NCBI GenBank assembly: GCA_964393825.1
Contig: CAYMUY010000017.1
Coordinates: 18,760-82,759, forward strand
Length of the DNA stretch: 64,000 nt
Source: PFJX01 sp964393825
GTDB taxonomy: Bacteria > Pseudomonadota > Gammaproteobacteria > Burkholderiales > Thiobacillaceae
Reading direction: 5' to 3'
The number at the start of each line of letters is the position of its first letter. Within the stretch, counting starts at the first letter, position 1. The notes under the pieces are model-generated. The model had not been told where the DNA came from and searched no databases. It saw nothing but the letters and a program-made list of their open reading frames with translations. The position numbers and the translations under genes are program-made. Positions 1 through 8,011 of the stretch are shown here, piece by piece.

Positions 1-371
1 TCCGCCAGGACCCGGAGGCCCGCATCCTCTGGGCCCATGCCGGCTTTGAAGGGGTGGACACGGTCGCGCGGATGCTGGCCCTGCATCCCAGGCTATGGGC
101 CGACCTCTCCTTCCGTGGCGAAATCGCTCCGAAGGGCAAACTGCGCCCGGAATGGCGCGCCCTGTTCCTCACCCATCCCGACCGTTTCATGGTCGGCACC
201 GACACCTACACCCCCGCCCGCTGGGACCAGGTGGGCGAGCACGCGGACTGGGCCCGCAGCTGGCTGGCAGAACTGCCGCCCGAGGTGGCCGCGGGCATTG
301 CCTGGCGCAACGGCGAAGCGGTCATCGCTACCGCCTTCACGGCCAGGCCCGCGGCTGCGGGCGGCCCTTGA
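1..371 (+). CDS. Amidohydrolase-family protein, C-terminal part
   Basis: This is the C-terminal ~120 residues of a metal-dependent hydrolase; the 5' part lies outside the window and the reading frame is open from base 3. The visible part has ILWAHAGF near the left edge and FMVGTDTY about 45 residues later, ending at TGA 369-371. In amidohydrolase_2-type TIM barrels a His on a late strand followed by an Asp in a GTD-like motif supplies metal and catalytic ligands, and this matches that spacing. The substrate cannot be deduced. It points toward a small unknown gene on the other strand and shows no link to nif. The family assignment rests on motif recognition only. Confidence 0.6.
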   Translation, partial: RQDPEARILWAHAGFEGVDTVARMLALHPRLWADLSFRGEIAPKGKLRPEWRALFLTHPDRFMVGTDTYTPARWDQVGEHADWARSWLAELPPEVAAGIAWRNGEAVIATAFTARPAAAGGP

Positions 372-489
372 GCCAGGGAGCACGCGGTTGATCTCGTCTT
401 TTTCGCCCGCATGCATCATGAACGCAGGCGGGAGCGGGTATCCGTAGCTGCAGGCGCTCCTGCAACGCGGACAACCGCGGTTTGCAGGG

Positions 490-870
490 TCAGGCCGGGT
501 CCAGCAATGCGGCCCGCATTTGTGCCTCGGCGATGGGATACGTCAGCACGGCATGGACGGAGAACACCGCCAGCAGCTTGTCGATGTGAGCCGCCTCGGC
601 GGGCTGCATGACGATGATGAACTTCGCTTGCGGCGCTACGGCCTGAAGCGTGCGAAGGGTGACATCCAGATTGGAGATCGTGTTGCCCGCGTAGTCATTG
701 CCCCAGGCATAGACGAACTCGCCCACGAAGAAGTCAGGCCGCTGCTGCTTCAGGGCGCGGTGCAGGTTGCGGGCTGAACCGAAATCCTCCACCACGATCC
801 CCTGCGCCTGGAAAAGATCGGGGAAATGGGCGGCGTAGGGGGAGGCGAGAAGGGTGTAGAGGAATTTCAT
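490..870 (-). CDS. Hypothetical protein with receiver-like alternation
   Basis: A 126-residue protein that I do not recognise. I chose the start at MKFLYTLLASPY because the upstream extension to 945 is low-complexity and lies in the AT-richer promoter-like stretch. Alternating hydrophobic strands and helices (FLYTLL, GIVVEDF, FFVGEFV, KFIIVMQP, HAVLTYPI) resemble a response-regulator receiver fold. No clear phospho-acceptor Asp is followed by the usual downstream Lys, so it may be a degenerate receiver or simply a Rossmann-like fold. It is monocistronic and convergent with the amidohydrolase fragment. About 300 bases upstream the repeat array begins. Function unknown. Confidence 0.55.
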   Translation of the reverse strand: MKFLYTLLASPYAAHFPDLFQAQGIVVEDFGSARNLHRALKQQRPDFFVGEFVYAWGNDYAGNTISNLDVTLRTLQAVAPQAKFIIVMQPAEAAHIDKLLAVFSVHAVLTYPIAEAQMRAALLDPA

Positions 871-1170
871 GGGGCTGGCGGTTTGTTCAAGGGGGCTGAA
901 AGGTGTCCGAAAAAACCGGGCGGTATCGCGACACTGACAGTCCATAAAACAATGGTGAGGTTGACCACTATTGCTGCATTTTCACCGGAGTAGATTGGGA
1001 TTCTTGGAAAATAATCCATGGCAAACAGATTTATTCGATAAGTCACCCTTTTCCATCTGATGCTTCTCCGCCTCTTGGCCAAGTTCAATCAACAAGCAGC
1101 CATGCATCGCGGCATATTCCTGCGTTGTGGGTTTCTGTCGTGGCAGGCTCTCCTCCTTCCGCGGCATCGC

Positions 1171-1599
1171 GTTCCAGCACGGTACGGCGGAGAAGCGGAG
1201 CGCCTTCCGCCGAATGCCACACGCTTGATTACATGCGGCGGATAACGCCTGCGGCTCATCCGCCCTACCTTGCTGGNNNNNNNNNNNNNNNNNNNNNNNN
1301 NNNNNNNNNNNNNNNNNNNNNNNNNNNNNNNNNNNNNNNNNNNNNNNNNNNNNNNNNNNNNNNNNNNNNNNNNNNNGCCACTCGCTTGATTACATGCGGC
1401 GGATAACGCCTGCGGCTCATCCGCCCTACCTTGCTGGCGAGGCTGGCCGGCGCCGCGTTGATGAAACCGTATTGCACCCGCAGCGTCGCGCCCACCGCTT
1501 CCAGCACGGGCGGAAAAGCGGAGCACCTTCCGCCGAATGCCACTCGCTTGATTACATGCGGCGGATAACGCCTGCGGCTCATCCGCCCTACCTCGCTGG
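1171..1599. repeat. Tandem copies of a ~105-bp REP-like module around an assembly gap
   Basis: At least three copies are visible: about 1171-1276, a partial copy at 1377-1437 directly after the gap, and about 1499-1599. Each module carries two hairpin-forming halves. One contains GGCGGA...TCCGCC arms (the cggataacgcctgcgg part) and the other contains a GCGGA...TTCCGCC part. The second half resembles the element between rnfC and rnfD at 7896-7977. Between copies two and three sits about 60 bp of unrelated sequence. No credible gene lies between 871 and 1615: 871-1100 is an AT-richer stretch upstream of the 490-870 gene, and the rest is this array. Confidence 0.8.
1277..1376. other. Assembly gap (100 N)
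   Basis: Exactly 100 N, the conventional length for a scaffold gap of unknown size. It begins directly after the end of one repeat copy and ends inside the next, so the repeat itself most likely broke the assembly. The true number of copies here is unknown. Confidence 0.98.
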
Positions 1600-1615
1600 A
1601 ACTCGCTGGGGACGG

Positions 1616-1840
1616 TCACCGTGGGGCGCGCCGGTACTTGACCTTCTTCATCAGTTTGTCCGCCACATGGGCGGCGAATGTGTCGACGTTGTCGTAGTCC
1701 TGGGCGATGACGAACTCGGCCAGCGCGTCGATCAGGGTGCGGGTCTGTTCGATCTCGGCGAAGGAACGGCCGCAGGTGATGCAGCGTTCGCCGTCGTCGC
1801 GGCAGGCGGTCTTGCCTTTGCAGGGGGTGAAGATGGGCAT
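1616..1840 (-). CDS. Small Cys-motif protein downstream of nifA (DUF1289-like arrangement)
   Basis: A 74-residue protein starting MPIFTPCKGK. It has four cysteines at residues 7, 13, 20 and 23, ending in CITCGRSFAEIEQTR. A PC-x5-C-x6-C-x2-CGRS-x2-EI pattern resembles DUF1289-type small metal or Fe-S proteins. The C-terminal half is a predicted helix ending in a basic KKVKYRRAPR tail. It starts 37 bases after the nifA stop on the same strand, so it is probably the last gene of a nifL-nifA-x operon. A role in redox or metal sensing would be inference. Its start lacks a strong Shine-Dalgarno sequence. Confidence 0.7.
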   Translation of the reverse strand: MPIFTPCKGKTACRDDGERCITCGRSFAEIEQTRTLIDALAEFVIAQDYDNVDTFAAHVADKLMKKVKYRRAPR

Positions 1841-1877
1841 GGTCGTTGTGGGTGGAAGAGGGGGCGGGGGCGGCCGG

Positions 1878-3413
1878 CTAGATCTGTTTCACCTTGATGT
1901 TGAGGGTCTGGATCCGGTAGGCGATCTGCCGGGGCGTCATGTCCAGCAGGCGGGCGGCCTTGGCCTGCACCCAGCCGGCCTGTTCCAGGGCGGCGATGAC
2001 CCGCTCCCGTTCATCCAGGTTGGGGTCGTCGAGGTCGACCTCGCGCAGGATGCCACGGCCGATGCTGACCTGTTCCTCGATGCCGGTGAGCAGGATGGCG
2101 TCGCGGTCGATGACTTCCGCCTCGGTGAGCACGGCGGCGCGTTCCAGGCAGTTCTCCAGTTCGCGCACGTTGCCGGGCCAGGCGTGGTGCATCAGCACGC
2201 GCAGGGCGGTATCGGTGAGTTCCAGCGGCCGGCTCTGCTGGCGGGCGATCTTGTCGACCAGGAAGCGGGCGATGTCGGGGATGTCTTCCATGCGTTCGCG
2301 CAGGGCGGGCAGGTAGATGGGCATGACATTGAGCCGGTAGTACAGGTCCTCGCGGAAGCGGCCGGCCTCGACCTCGCCTTCCAGGTCGCGGTGGGTGGCG
2401 GCGATGACCCGTACATCGACCTTGATGGTGCGGCTGCCGCCGACCCGTTCCAGTTCACCTTCCTGCAGCACCCGCAGCAGCTTGGACTGGAAGGCGGCGG
2501 AGACTTCGCCGACCTCGTCGAGGAACAGGGTGCCACCGTCGGCCTGCTCGAAGCGGCCCTGGCGCTGGTTCATGGCGCCGGTGAAGGCGCCTTTCTCGTG
2601 GCCGAACAGTTCCGATTCGAGCAGGTTTTCCGGCAGGGCGGCGCAGTTGAGCTTGACGAAGGGGGCCTTGGCGCGCGGCGAGTTGTAATGGATGGCGTTG
2701 GCGATCAGTTCCTTGCCGGTGCCGGTTTCGCCGCGGATCAGCACGGTGGTGTTCCACTTGGCGACCAGGCGCGCCTGTTCGAACACCCGCCGCATCGGCT
2801 GGGTGTGGCCGATGATGTTGTCGAAGCCGTACTGGCCGCGCACGGCGCGACGCAGGGTGTCGCGCTCCTCGGTGAGTTCCTCGCGCTCCTTCTGCACGTT
2901 GCTGGCCAGGCGCACGGCCTGGCCGATCAGGTTGGCGACCATCTCCATGAACTGGGTGTACTCGTCGAGCAGCACCTCGGCGCCCTCGGCGGTCTGCGCG
3001 GCGATGACGCCGACCACCTGGCGGCCGATGCGGATGGGGACGCCGACGAAGCCGCGTTCCGGGTCGTGGAGGCCGAGCTTGCCAAGGAAGCGCGGTTCGT
3101 CGGCGATGCGCTCGACCGCGATCGGCTCGCCTTCCTCCAGGATCAGGCCGACCACGCCCTCGCCCGGGCGGTAGCGGACGTCCTCGGTGAAGATGCCGGC
3201 CAGCCCGTGCGCGACGGAGACCTGAAGTTCGCCCGAGTGCGCGTCCAGCAGGCTGACCATGCCGCGTTCGAGGCCGACGCCATCGTGCAGCACGCGTAGC
3301 ACCGCGGCCAGGGTTTCCTTCAGGTCGAGGGAGCGCGAGAGCACCTGGCTGACCTGGTACAGCGTCTCCAGTTCGGTGCGCAGGAGTTCCAGTTCGAGTT
3401 CGCTGTTCTCCAT
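1878..3413 (-). CDS. nifA: NifA, nif-specific sigma-54 activator
   Basis: NifA binds upstream activator sites and uses ATP hydrolysis to open sigma-54 RNA polymerase at nif promoters. The 511 residues show an N-terminal GAF domain (about 20-165), then an AAA+ domain with Walker A GETGTGKE (228-235), the sigma-54 contact loop GAFTGA (275-280) and Walker B GGTLFLDE (293-300), and a C-terminal Fis-type helix-turn-helix (about 470-510). The linker between AAA+ and HTH has no Cys-x4-Cys motif, so oxygen control should come from a partner NifL, as in Klebsiella, Azotobacter and Azoarcus. The start codon lies one base after the nifL stop, implying translational coupling and balanced amounts of both proteins. 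Length is normal for the family. Confidence 0.97.
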   Translation of the reverse strand: MENSELELELLRTELETLYQVSQVLSRSLDLKETLAAVLRVLHDGVGLERGMVSLLDAHSGELQVSVAHGLAGIFTEDVRYRPGEGVVGLILEEGEPIAVERIADEPRFLGKLGLHDPERGFVGVPIRIGRQVVGVIAAQTAEGAEVLLDEYTQFMEMVANLIGQAVRLASNVQKEREELTEERDTLRRAVRGQYGFDNIIGHTQPMRRVFEQARLVAKWNTTVLIRGETGTGKELIANAIHYNSPRAKAPFVKLNCAALPENLLESELFGHEKGAFTGAMNQRQGRFEQADGGTLFLDEVGEVSAAFQSKLLRVLQEGELERVGGSRTIKVDVRVIAATHRDLEGEVEAGRFREDLYYRLNVMPIYLPALRERMEDIPDIARFLVDKIARQQSRPLELTDTALRVLMHHAWPGNVRELENCLERAAVLTEAEVIDRDAILLTGIEEQVSIGRGILREVDLDDPNLDERERVIAALEQAGWVQAKAARLLDMTPRQIAYRIQTLNIKVKQI

Positions 3414-3414
3414 C

Positions 3415-4938
3415 TCAGCCCCCCTTGGCGCAGGGCAGTTGCACGCGGACCCGACAACCCTGGATGGGGCTCGAGCCGATTTCGATCAGGCCGCCGTGAC
3501 GGGCGACGGTTTCCTGCGCCATCGACAGGCCCATGCCGAGATGCCCGCGTTCCGCCCCCTTGGTGGTGAAGAACGGTTCGAAGACCTTGTAGCGCCATTC
3601 CATGGGAATGCCGGGGCCGCTGTCTTCCAGAATCACTTCGACGTGATCGGCGTGCGCCAGGGTGGCCAGGCGCAGCAGCCGTTCCCGCGGCGGTTCGCCG
3701 GCGCGGCGTTCATTCATGGCCTCGATGGCGTTGGCCAGCAACTGCCGGAACAGGGCGGTGAGTTGGGTGCTGCCCCCGAGCACCGGTGGCAGGGTTGCCG
3801 CTGGCACCCATTCCACGACGACGCTGGCGCCCAGCAGGGCGGCGGTGCTCATCTTGAGCACGTCGCGCAGCACTTCATTCAGATTCAGCGGCTGGATCGG
3901 CTCCACCGTCTGGTTGGGCATGCAGGCGCGCAGGGTATCGAGGGCGGCGCGACTGTCGCGCAGGGCCGCGTCGATGGCCATGTCGATGGTTTCCTCGCCC
4001 TGGTTCTCGCCGCGGCGGCGCTCCAGCATGCGCACCGCGGCCGTCAGGGTGTTGAGCGGGCCTTCCAGTTGATAGACGGCGCCAGCCAGGGTCTCGCGCA
4101 GGCCCTGCAGGCGCTCCTGTTCCGCCAGCAGGGCGGACAGGCTGTTGATGCGCAGGGCCTCCTGCTGGCGCTTGAGTTCGCTGATGTCCTGTGCGGTGAG
4201 CAGCAGGAACTGCCGCCGCAGCGGCTCGTAGAAGGCTTCCGCGCGACTGTCCTGCTCCTCGAACCAGGAGAGGGCGCAGGTGAACCAGCGGGGCGCGCGG
4301 CCGGGGCGGTCCACGCGCACCTCGACGGGATGAATCGCCTGGCGGCGGTCACGGGCGAGATCGAAGCGGGCGCCCATCTGCTCGCGCAGTTGGGTGAGCA
4401 GGGTGGAGGCGGGCTCCTGGCCGAGATCGCCGATCAGTTTCTTGTATTCCTGGTTGTCGAGTACGACGTGGTCGTGGTCGTCGAGCAGGCAGATCGCCAC
4501 CTGGGCGGCGTCCACCACCGATTCGATCATGGCTTTGTGGTTCTGTACCTGACGTTCCAGGCGATGCACTTCGGTGACATCGCGGTGCATGCCGAGGTAG
4601 TGGCTGGTGTGGCCTTCCGCATCCAGCACCGGGGTGATGGTGAGGTCGGCCAGGTAACGGCTGCCGTCCCGCCGCCGGTTGACCAGCAGGCCGTTCCAGG
4701 CGCGCTGGCGCTTCAATTGCGCCCAGAGGCTTTCGTACACGAGGCCGGGGGTGACCTTGTAGGAGAGCAGGGACTGGTTGTGCCCGATCAATTCGCCCTG
4801 ACTGTAGCCGGTCACCCTTTCGAACGCGGGATTGGCATAGAGGATGGTGGCCTTGGCATCGGTAATGGAAATGGCCAGCGCGGCCTGCTCGACGGCCTGG
4901 CGGAACAATGCGGAAGGAAGATCGGAGAGTGTGGACAT
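3415..4938 (-). CDS. nifL: NifL, redox/nitrogen-responsive anti-activator of NifA
   Basis: NifL is a flavoprotein that binds and inhibits NifA when oxygen or fixed nitrogen is present. From the chosen start (MSTLSDLPSALFRQ, 507 residues) there is a PAS domain at about 10-130 (ITDAKATILYANPAFERVTGY, then RQRAWNGLLVNRRRDG, the usual flavin-pocket region), a second weaker PAS at about 140-260, and a histidine-kinase-like end with N box LLANAIEAMNE, G1 DSGPGIP and G2 GHLGMGLSMA. The H-box region reads YQLEGPLNTL, without an obvious phospho-acceptor His, which fits NifL acting by protein contact rather than phosphotransfer. MTHM at 4947 is an equally possible start three codons upstream. Nearby open extensions to 5148 would overrun the regulatory region and were rejected. 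Confidence 0.95.
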   Translation of the reverse strand: MSTLSDLPSALFRQAVEQAALAISITDAKATILYANPAFERVTGYSQGELIGHNQSLLSYKVTPGLVYESLWAQLKRQRAWNGLLVNRRRDGSRYLADLTITPVLDAEGHTSHYLGMHRDVTEVHRLERQVQNHKAMIESVVDAAQVAICLLDDHDHVVLDNQEYKKLIGDLGQEPASTLLTQLREQMGARFDLARDRRQAIHPVEVRVDRPGRAPRWFTCALSWFEEQDSRAEAFYEPLRRQFLLLTAQDISELKRQQEALRINSLSALLAEQERLQGLRETLAGAVYQLEGPLNTLTAAVRMLERRRGENQGEETIDMAIDAALRDSRAALDTLRACMPNQTVEPIQPLNLNEVLRDVLKMSTAALLGASVVVEWVPAATLPPVLGGSTQLTALFRQLLANAIEAMNERRAGEPPRERLLRLATLAHADHVEVILEDSGPGIPMEWRYKVFEPFFTTKGAERGHLGMGLSMAQETVARHGGLIEIGSSPIQGCRVRVQLPCAKGG

Positions 4939-4975
4939 GTGCGTCATCTGGGCCTGAGGTATGACGCATGCCAAA

Positions 4976-4990
4976 GCAATAACCATGCCG
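4976..4990 (-). promoter_or_regulatory. Candidate sigma-54 promoter for nifLA
   Basis: On the minus strand the sequence reads CGGCAT-GGTTA-TTGC, keeping the GG-N10-GC spacing and TTGC of the -24/-12 consensus but matching only four of six bases in the -24 half. It lies 38-52 bases upstream of the nifL start. It is weaker than the other sigma-54 promoters in this window, so nifLA may be driven another way. Confidence 0.4.
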
Positions 4991-5089
4991 CCAACACGGG
5001 TGGGGCCCGCGACACCCCTGGCGCCACAAGGAAATTCCGCCATTACGCCAGCTGGCCGCGGCCGTGGCGGCCAAAGCGGCGCCATCGAA

Positions 5090-5105
5090 TGTCGCATTTC
5101 CAACA
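5090..5105. promoter_or_regulatory. NifA upstream activator sequence between nifL and rnfA
   Basis: A perfect TGT-N10-ACA match. It is symmetric, so it can serve either strand. It lies 105 bases upstream of the rnfA -24 element and about 100 bases upstream of the candidate nifL promoter. One NifA site may therefore activate rnf and autoregulate nifLA. Confidence 0.75.
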
Positions 5106-5210
5106 TCCGCCATGACATCGCCCTGACAACGACAAGGGAATCTTGCACCAGACTGGTGCGCGGTCCGGTAATGCCCTGATATTTCGTGCGTCGCGACCGT
5201 GTGACGGGAT

Positions 5211-5225
5211 TGGCACAGCGCTTGC
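5211..5225 (+). promoter_or_regulatory. Sigma-54 promoter of the rnf operon
   Basis: TGGCAC-AGCGC-TTGC is a full match to the -24/-12 consensus. It lies 41 bases upstream of the rnfA start, with a NifA site further upstream. This places the Rnf operon in the nitrogen-fixation regulon. Confidence 0.92.
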
Positions 5226-5265
5226 GAGACAGGGCTCAGGCAACTCTGAATGCACACGCGAAATC

Positions 5266-5841
5266 ATGAGCGAATACCTGCTGCTGCTGCTCGGCACCGC
5301 CCTGGTCAACAACGTGGTCCTGGTGAAGTTTCTTGGCCTGTGCCCGTTCATGGGCGTGTCCAGGAAGATGGACAGCGCCCTCGGCATGGGCATGGCCACC
5401 ACCTTCGTGCTGACCCTGGCCACCGCCGCTTCCTGGATGCTGGAACACTGGCTGCTGCAACCGCTGGGCATCGGTTACCTGCGCATCCTCGCCTTCATCC
5501 TGGTGATCGCCAGCGTCGTGCAGTTCACCGAGATGGTGATCCGCAAGGCCAGCCCCGGCCTCTACCAGGTACTGGGCATCTACCTGCCGCTGATCACCAC
5601 CAACTGCGCGGTGCTGGGGGTCGCCCTGCTCAATGTGCAGGAAAAGCACGCCTTCGTCTCCAGCCTGCTCTATGGCTTCGGTTCGGCGCTCGGTTTCACC
5701 GTGGTGCTGCTGCTGTTCGCCGGCCTGCGTGAACGCCTGGCCCTGGCGCAGGTGCCGGCCGCCTTCGCCGGCGCGCCGATCGGATTCGTGGTGGCGGGCC
5801 TGCTGTCGCTCGCCTTCATGGGCTTTGCCGGACTGGTCTAG
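5266..5841 (+). CDS. rnfA: RnfA, membrane subunit of the Rnf electron-transport complex
   Basis: RnfA is an integral membrane subunit of the ion-translocating ferredoxin:NAD+ oxidoreductase. In diazotrophs this complex pushes electrons from NADH to ferredoxin or flavodoxin using the membrane ion gradient. The 192 residues begin MSEYLLLLLGTALVNNVVL and contain the family signatures LGLCPFMGV and TNCAVLGVAL (conserved Cys residues in half-helices) within six hydrophobic spans. The start was chosen by family length; the upstream frame extends into the promoter and is not coding. First gene of a tightly packed A-B-C-D-G-E-H operon read from the sigma-54 promoter just upstream. Confidence 0.97.
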   Translation: MSEYLLLLLGTALVNNVVLVKFLGLCPFMGVSRKMDSALGMGMATTFVLTLATAASWMLEHWLLQPLGIGYLRILAFILVIASVVQFTEMVIRKASPGLYQVLGIYLPLITTNCAVLGVALLNVQEKHAFVSSLLYGFGSALGFTVVLLLFAGLRERLALAQVPAAFAGAPIGFVVAGLLSLAFMGFAGLV

Positions 5842-5850
5842 GAGAGATCG

Positions 5851-6381
5851 ATGATCGCCGCTCTGTTGAGTCTCACCCTGCTTGGATTGACCCTCGGCCT
5901 GGGCCTTGGCTTCGCTGCCACCCGCCTGAAAGTGGAGGGCAATCCGCTGGTGGCGGAACTGGAGGCCATGCTGCCCGGCTCGCAGTGCGGGCAGTGCGGT
6001 TATCCCGGTTGCACCGGCGCCGCCCAGGCACTCGCCGACGGCACGGCGCCGATCACCCTCTGCCCGCCTGGCGGCCGGCCCCTGGTGGAAGCGCTGGCCG
6101 CCCGCCTCGGCGTCGAGGCCGGGGCCTCCGATGCGACGGACAGCGCGCCGCGGGTGGCGGAGGTGCTGGAGGATCTCTGCATCGGTTGTACCAAGTGCTA
6201 CAAGGTCTGCCCCACCGACGCGATCATGGGCGCGGCCAAGCAGATCCACGCGGTGTTCAGGGAGGCCTGTACCGCCTGCGGCAAGTGTGTCGATGTCTGT
6301 CCCACCGAGGCCACGCGCATGGTCTCGCTGCCCGCGACGCTGCAGACCTGGTACTGGGCGCGGCCGGAGGGGGCGGCATGA
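5851..6381 (+). CDS. rnfB: RnfB, multi-[4Fe-4S] electron-input subunit
   Basis: RnfB relays electrons between ferredoxin and the rest of Rnf. The 176 residues have an N-terminal membrane anchor (about 1-25), a CxxCGYPGC cluster motif (about residues 46-54, followed by a distal Cys at LCPPGG), and a two-cluster ferredoxin domain with CIGCTKCYKVCP and CTACGKCVDVCP. This is the short form of the protein, ending soon after the second ferredoxin motif. It begins nine bases after rnfA with a GGAGAG ribosome site. Its TGA overlaps the rnfC ATG. Confidence 0.96.
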   Translation: MIAALLSLTLLGLTLGLGLGFAATRLKVEGNPLVAELEAMLPGSQCGQCGYPGCTGAAQALADGTAPITLCPPGGRPLVEALAARLGVEAGASDATDSAPRVAEVLEDLCIGCTKCYKVCPTDAIMGAAKQIHAVFREACTACGKCVDVCPTEATRMVSLPATLQTWYWARPEGAA

Positions 6382-7877
6382 AACTGTTCAAATTCCGTGG
6401 CGGGGTGCATCCGGAGGGCCGCAAGGATCTTTCCGCCGAGCCGCCGATCCGCACCCTGCCGCTGCCGGAACGGCTGTTCGTCCCCCTGCAGCAGCATATC
6501 GGCGCCGCCGCCCGGCATCTGGTCATGGTGGGCGAGCAGGTGAAAAAGGGCCAGTTGCTGGCCGCCAGCCAGGGCGCGCTATCGGCGCCGGTGCATGCGC
6601 CGACCTCCGGCCGGGTGGTGGCGCTCGGCGACTATCCGGCGCCACATCCCTCCGGCCTGCCACTGGCGACCCTGATCATCGAGGCCGACGGCGACGACGC
6701 CTGGATCGACTGCGATGCGCCCGCCGATCCCTTCTCCCTGTCGCCGGAGCAGGTCGCGCAGCGGGTGGGCGCAGCCGGCATCGTCGGTCTCGGCGGTGCG
6801 GCCTTTCCCTCGGCGGTGAAGCTCAATCTCTCGCGCGGCAGCGAGGTGCGCACGCTGATCATGAACGGCGGCGAGTGCGAGCCCTACCTGACCTGCGACG
6901 ACCGCCTGATGCGCGAGCGGGCCCGCGAGGTGGTCGAGGGCATTCGCCTGATCCGCCACGCCACCGGCGCCCGCGAGGTGCTGGTCGGTATCGAGGACAA
7001 CAAGCCGGAAGCCATCGCGGCGATGTCCGCCGCCGCCGTCGGCAGTGAAGTCACGGTGGTGGCGGTGCCGGCGATGTACCCGATGGGCTCGGAAAAACAG
7101 ATGATCCAGGTGCTCACCGGCCAGGAAGTCCCCGCCGGCGGTCGCGCCGCCGACATCGGCATGCTGGTGCACAACGTCGGTACCGCCTATGCGGTGCAGC
7201 AGGCGCTGTGCCTGGGGCGACCGCTGGTCTCCCGGATCGTCACCGTCAGCGGCGGCGCCGTGCTGGCCCCGGGCAATCTTGAAGTGCCGATCGGCGCGCT
7301 GGCGGCCGATCTGATCCGTGCCAGCGGCGGCCTGTCGGGCGATCCCGCGCGTCTGGTCCTGGGCGGCCCGATGATGGGCACCCAGTTGTCTGGTCTGGAT
7401 GTGCCGATCGTGAAGGGCAGCGGCGGCGTCCTGGCGCTGACCGCCAAGGAGGTGGAGTCGCACCGTCCCGGCCCCTGCATCCGCTGCGCCACCTGTGTGC
7501 GCGCCTGTCCGATGGGCCTGCTGCCGCTGGAGATGGCCGCCCGCATCCGCGCCGGCGATCCCGCCGGGGCGGTGGACTGGGGCCTGAAGGATTGCATTGC
7601 CTGCGGCGCCTGTTCCTACGTCTGCCCCTCGCACATCCCCCTGGTGCATTACTTCAACCATGCCAAGGGCGACCTTGCCGCCCGCGAACGGCTGAAGATG
7701 AAGAACGAAGCGACCAGGAAGCTGGCGGAGGAACGCAGCGAGCGGATGGCGCGCATCGTCCGCGAACGCGAGGAAGCCGCGCGCCAGCGCGCCGCCAGGA
7801 AGGCGGAGGCGGATGCGGCGAAGAAGGCGGCGGCGGAAGCCGCCAAGGCAATCAAACCGGAAGAGGTGCCAGCATGA
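6378..7877 (+). CDS. rnfC: RnfC, NADH/FMN- and Fe-S-binding subunit
   Basis: RnfC is the peripheral subunit that handles NADH and FMN and passes electrons into the complex. The 499-residue protein starts MKLFKFRGGVHPEGRK, overlapping the rnfB stop as ATGA. It has the Gly-rich nucleotide/FMN region GIVGLGGAAFPS, then GGECEPYLTCDD, and two C-terminal [4Fe-4S] motifs, CIRCATCVRACP and CIACGACSYVCP. The last ~70 residues are a charged Ala/Lys/Glu-rich helical tail, which is common in this family. The stop overlaps the ATG of a micro-ORF rather than rnfD (see 7874-8011). Confidence 0.97.
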   Translation: MKLFKFRGGVHPEGRKDLSAEPPIRTLPLPERLFVPLQQHIGAAARHLVMVGEQVKKGQLLAASQGALSAPVHAPTSGRVVALGDYPAPHPSGLPLATLIIEADGDDAWIDCDAPADPFSLSPEQVAQRVGAAGIVGLGGAAFPSAVKLNLSRGSEVRTLIMNGGECEPYLTCDDRLMRERAREVVEGIRLIRHATGAREVLVGIEDNKPEAIAAMSAAAVGSEVTVVAVPAMYPMGSEKQMIQVLTGQEVPAGGRAADIGMLVHNVGTAYAVQQALCLGRPLVSRIVTVSGGAVLAPGNLEVPIGALAADLIRASGGLSGDPARLVLGGPMMGTQLSGLDVPIVKGSGGVLALTAKEVESHRPGPCIRCATCVRACPMGLLPLEMAARIRAGDPAGAVDWGLKDCIACGACSYVCPSHIPLVHYFNHAKGDLAARERLKMKNEATRKLAEERSERMARIVREREEAARQRAARKAEADAAKKAAAEAAKAIKPEEVPA

Positions 7878-8011
7878 CTACGCCCACCCCACCCCGTAGG
7901 GCGGAAAAGCCGAAGGCGCCTTCCGCCGAGCTTACGTGGGCACATCTGGCGGAAGGCGCTGCGCTTTTCCGCCCTACGACGGGTCACGTCAACGAAGCGA
8001 GCGCGCCATGA
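7874..8011 (+). CDS. Micro-ORF bridging rnfC and rnfD
   Basis: A 45-codon frame starts at the ATG that overlaps the rnfC TGA (ATGA at 7874-7877) and stops at a TGA that overlaps the rnfD ATG (ATGA at 8008-8011). It therefore preserves ribosome hand-over across a junction that has gained a palindromic element. The first codons read MTTPTPPRRAEK; the rest is largely translated repeat. No domain is visible. The peptide may have no function of its own. What is seen directly is the exact double overlap; a coupling role is inference. Confidence 0.45.
   Translation: MTTPTPPRRAEKPKAPSAELTWAHLAEGAALFRPTTGHVNEASAP
7896..7977. repeat. REP-like double palindrome between rnfC and rnfD
   Basis: The element opens with GTAGGGCGGAAAAGC and closes with its inverse GCTTTTCCGCCCTAC. 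Each half also contains GGCGCCTTCCGCC or GGCGGAAGGCGC, so the whole 82 bp forms one large stem or two hairpins. It shares its core with the array at 1171-1599. Similar intergenic palindromes are common in betaproteobacterial genomes. Confidence 0.85.

Noticed and set aside
1089..1619. Open frames through the repeat array and the N gap
   Set aside because: They consist of translated repeat copies and unknown residues, and only stay open because N codons are not read as stops.
1707..3299. 530-codon open frame opposite nifA
   Set aside because: It lies antisense to nifA, has no ribosome site or family motif, and its Gly/Asp/Val-rich sequence is the usual mirror of GC-rich coding DNA.
3259..5115. 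618-codon open frame opposite nifL
   Set aside because: Antisense shadow of nifL that also runs through the regulatory region; no domain visible.
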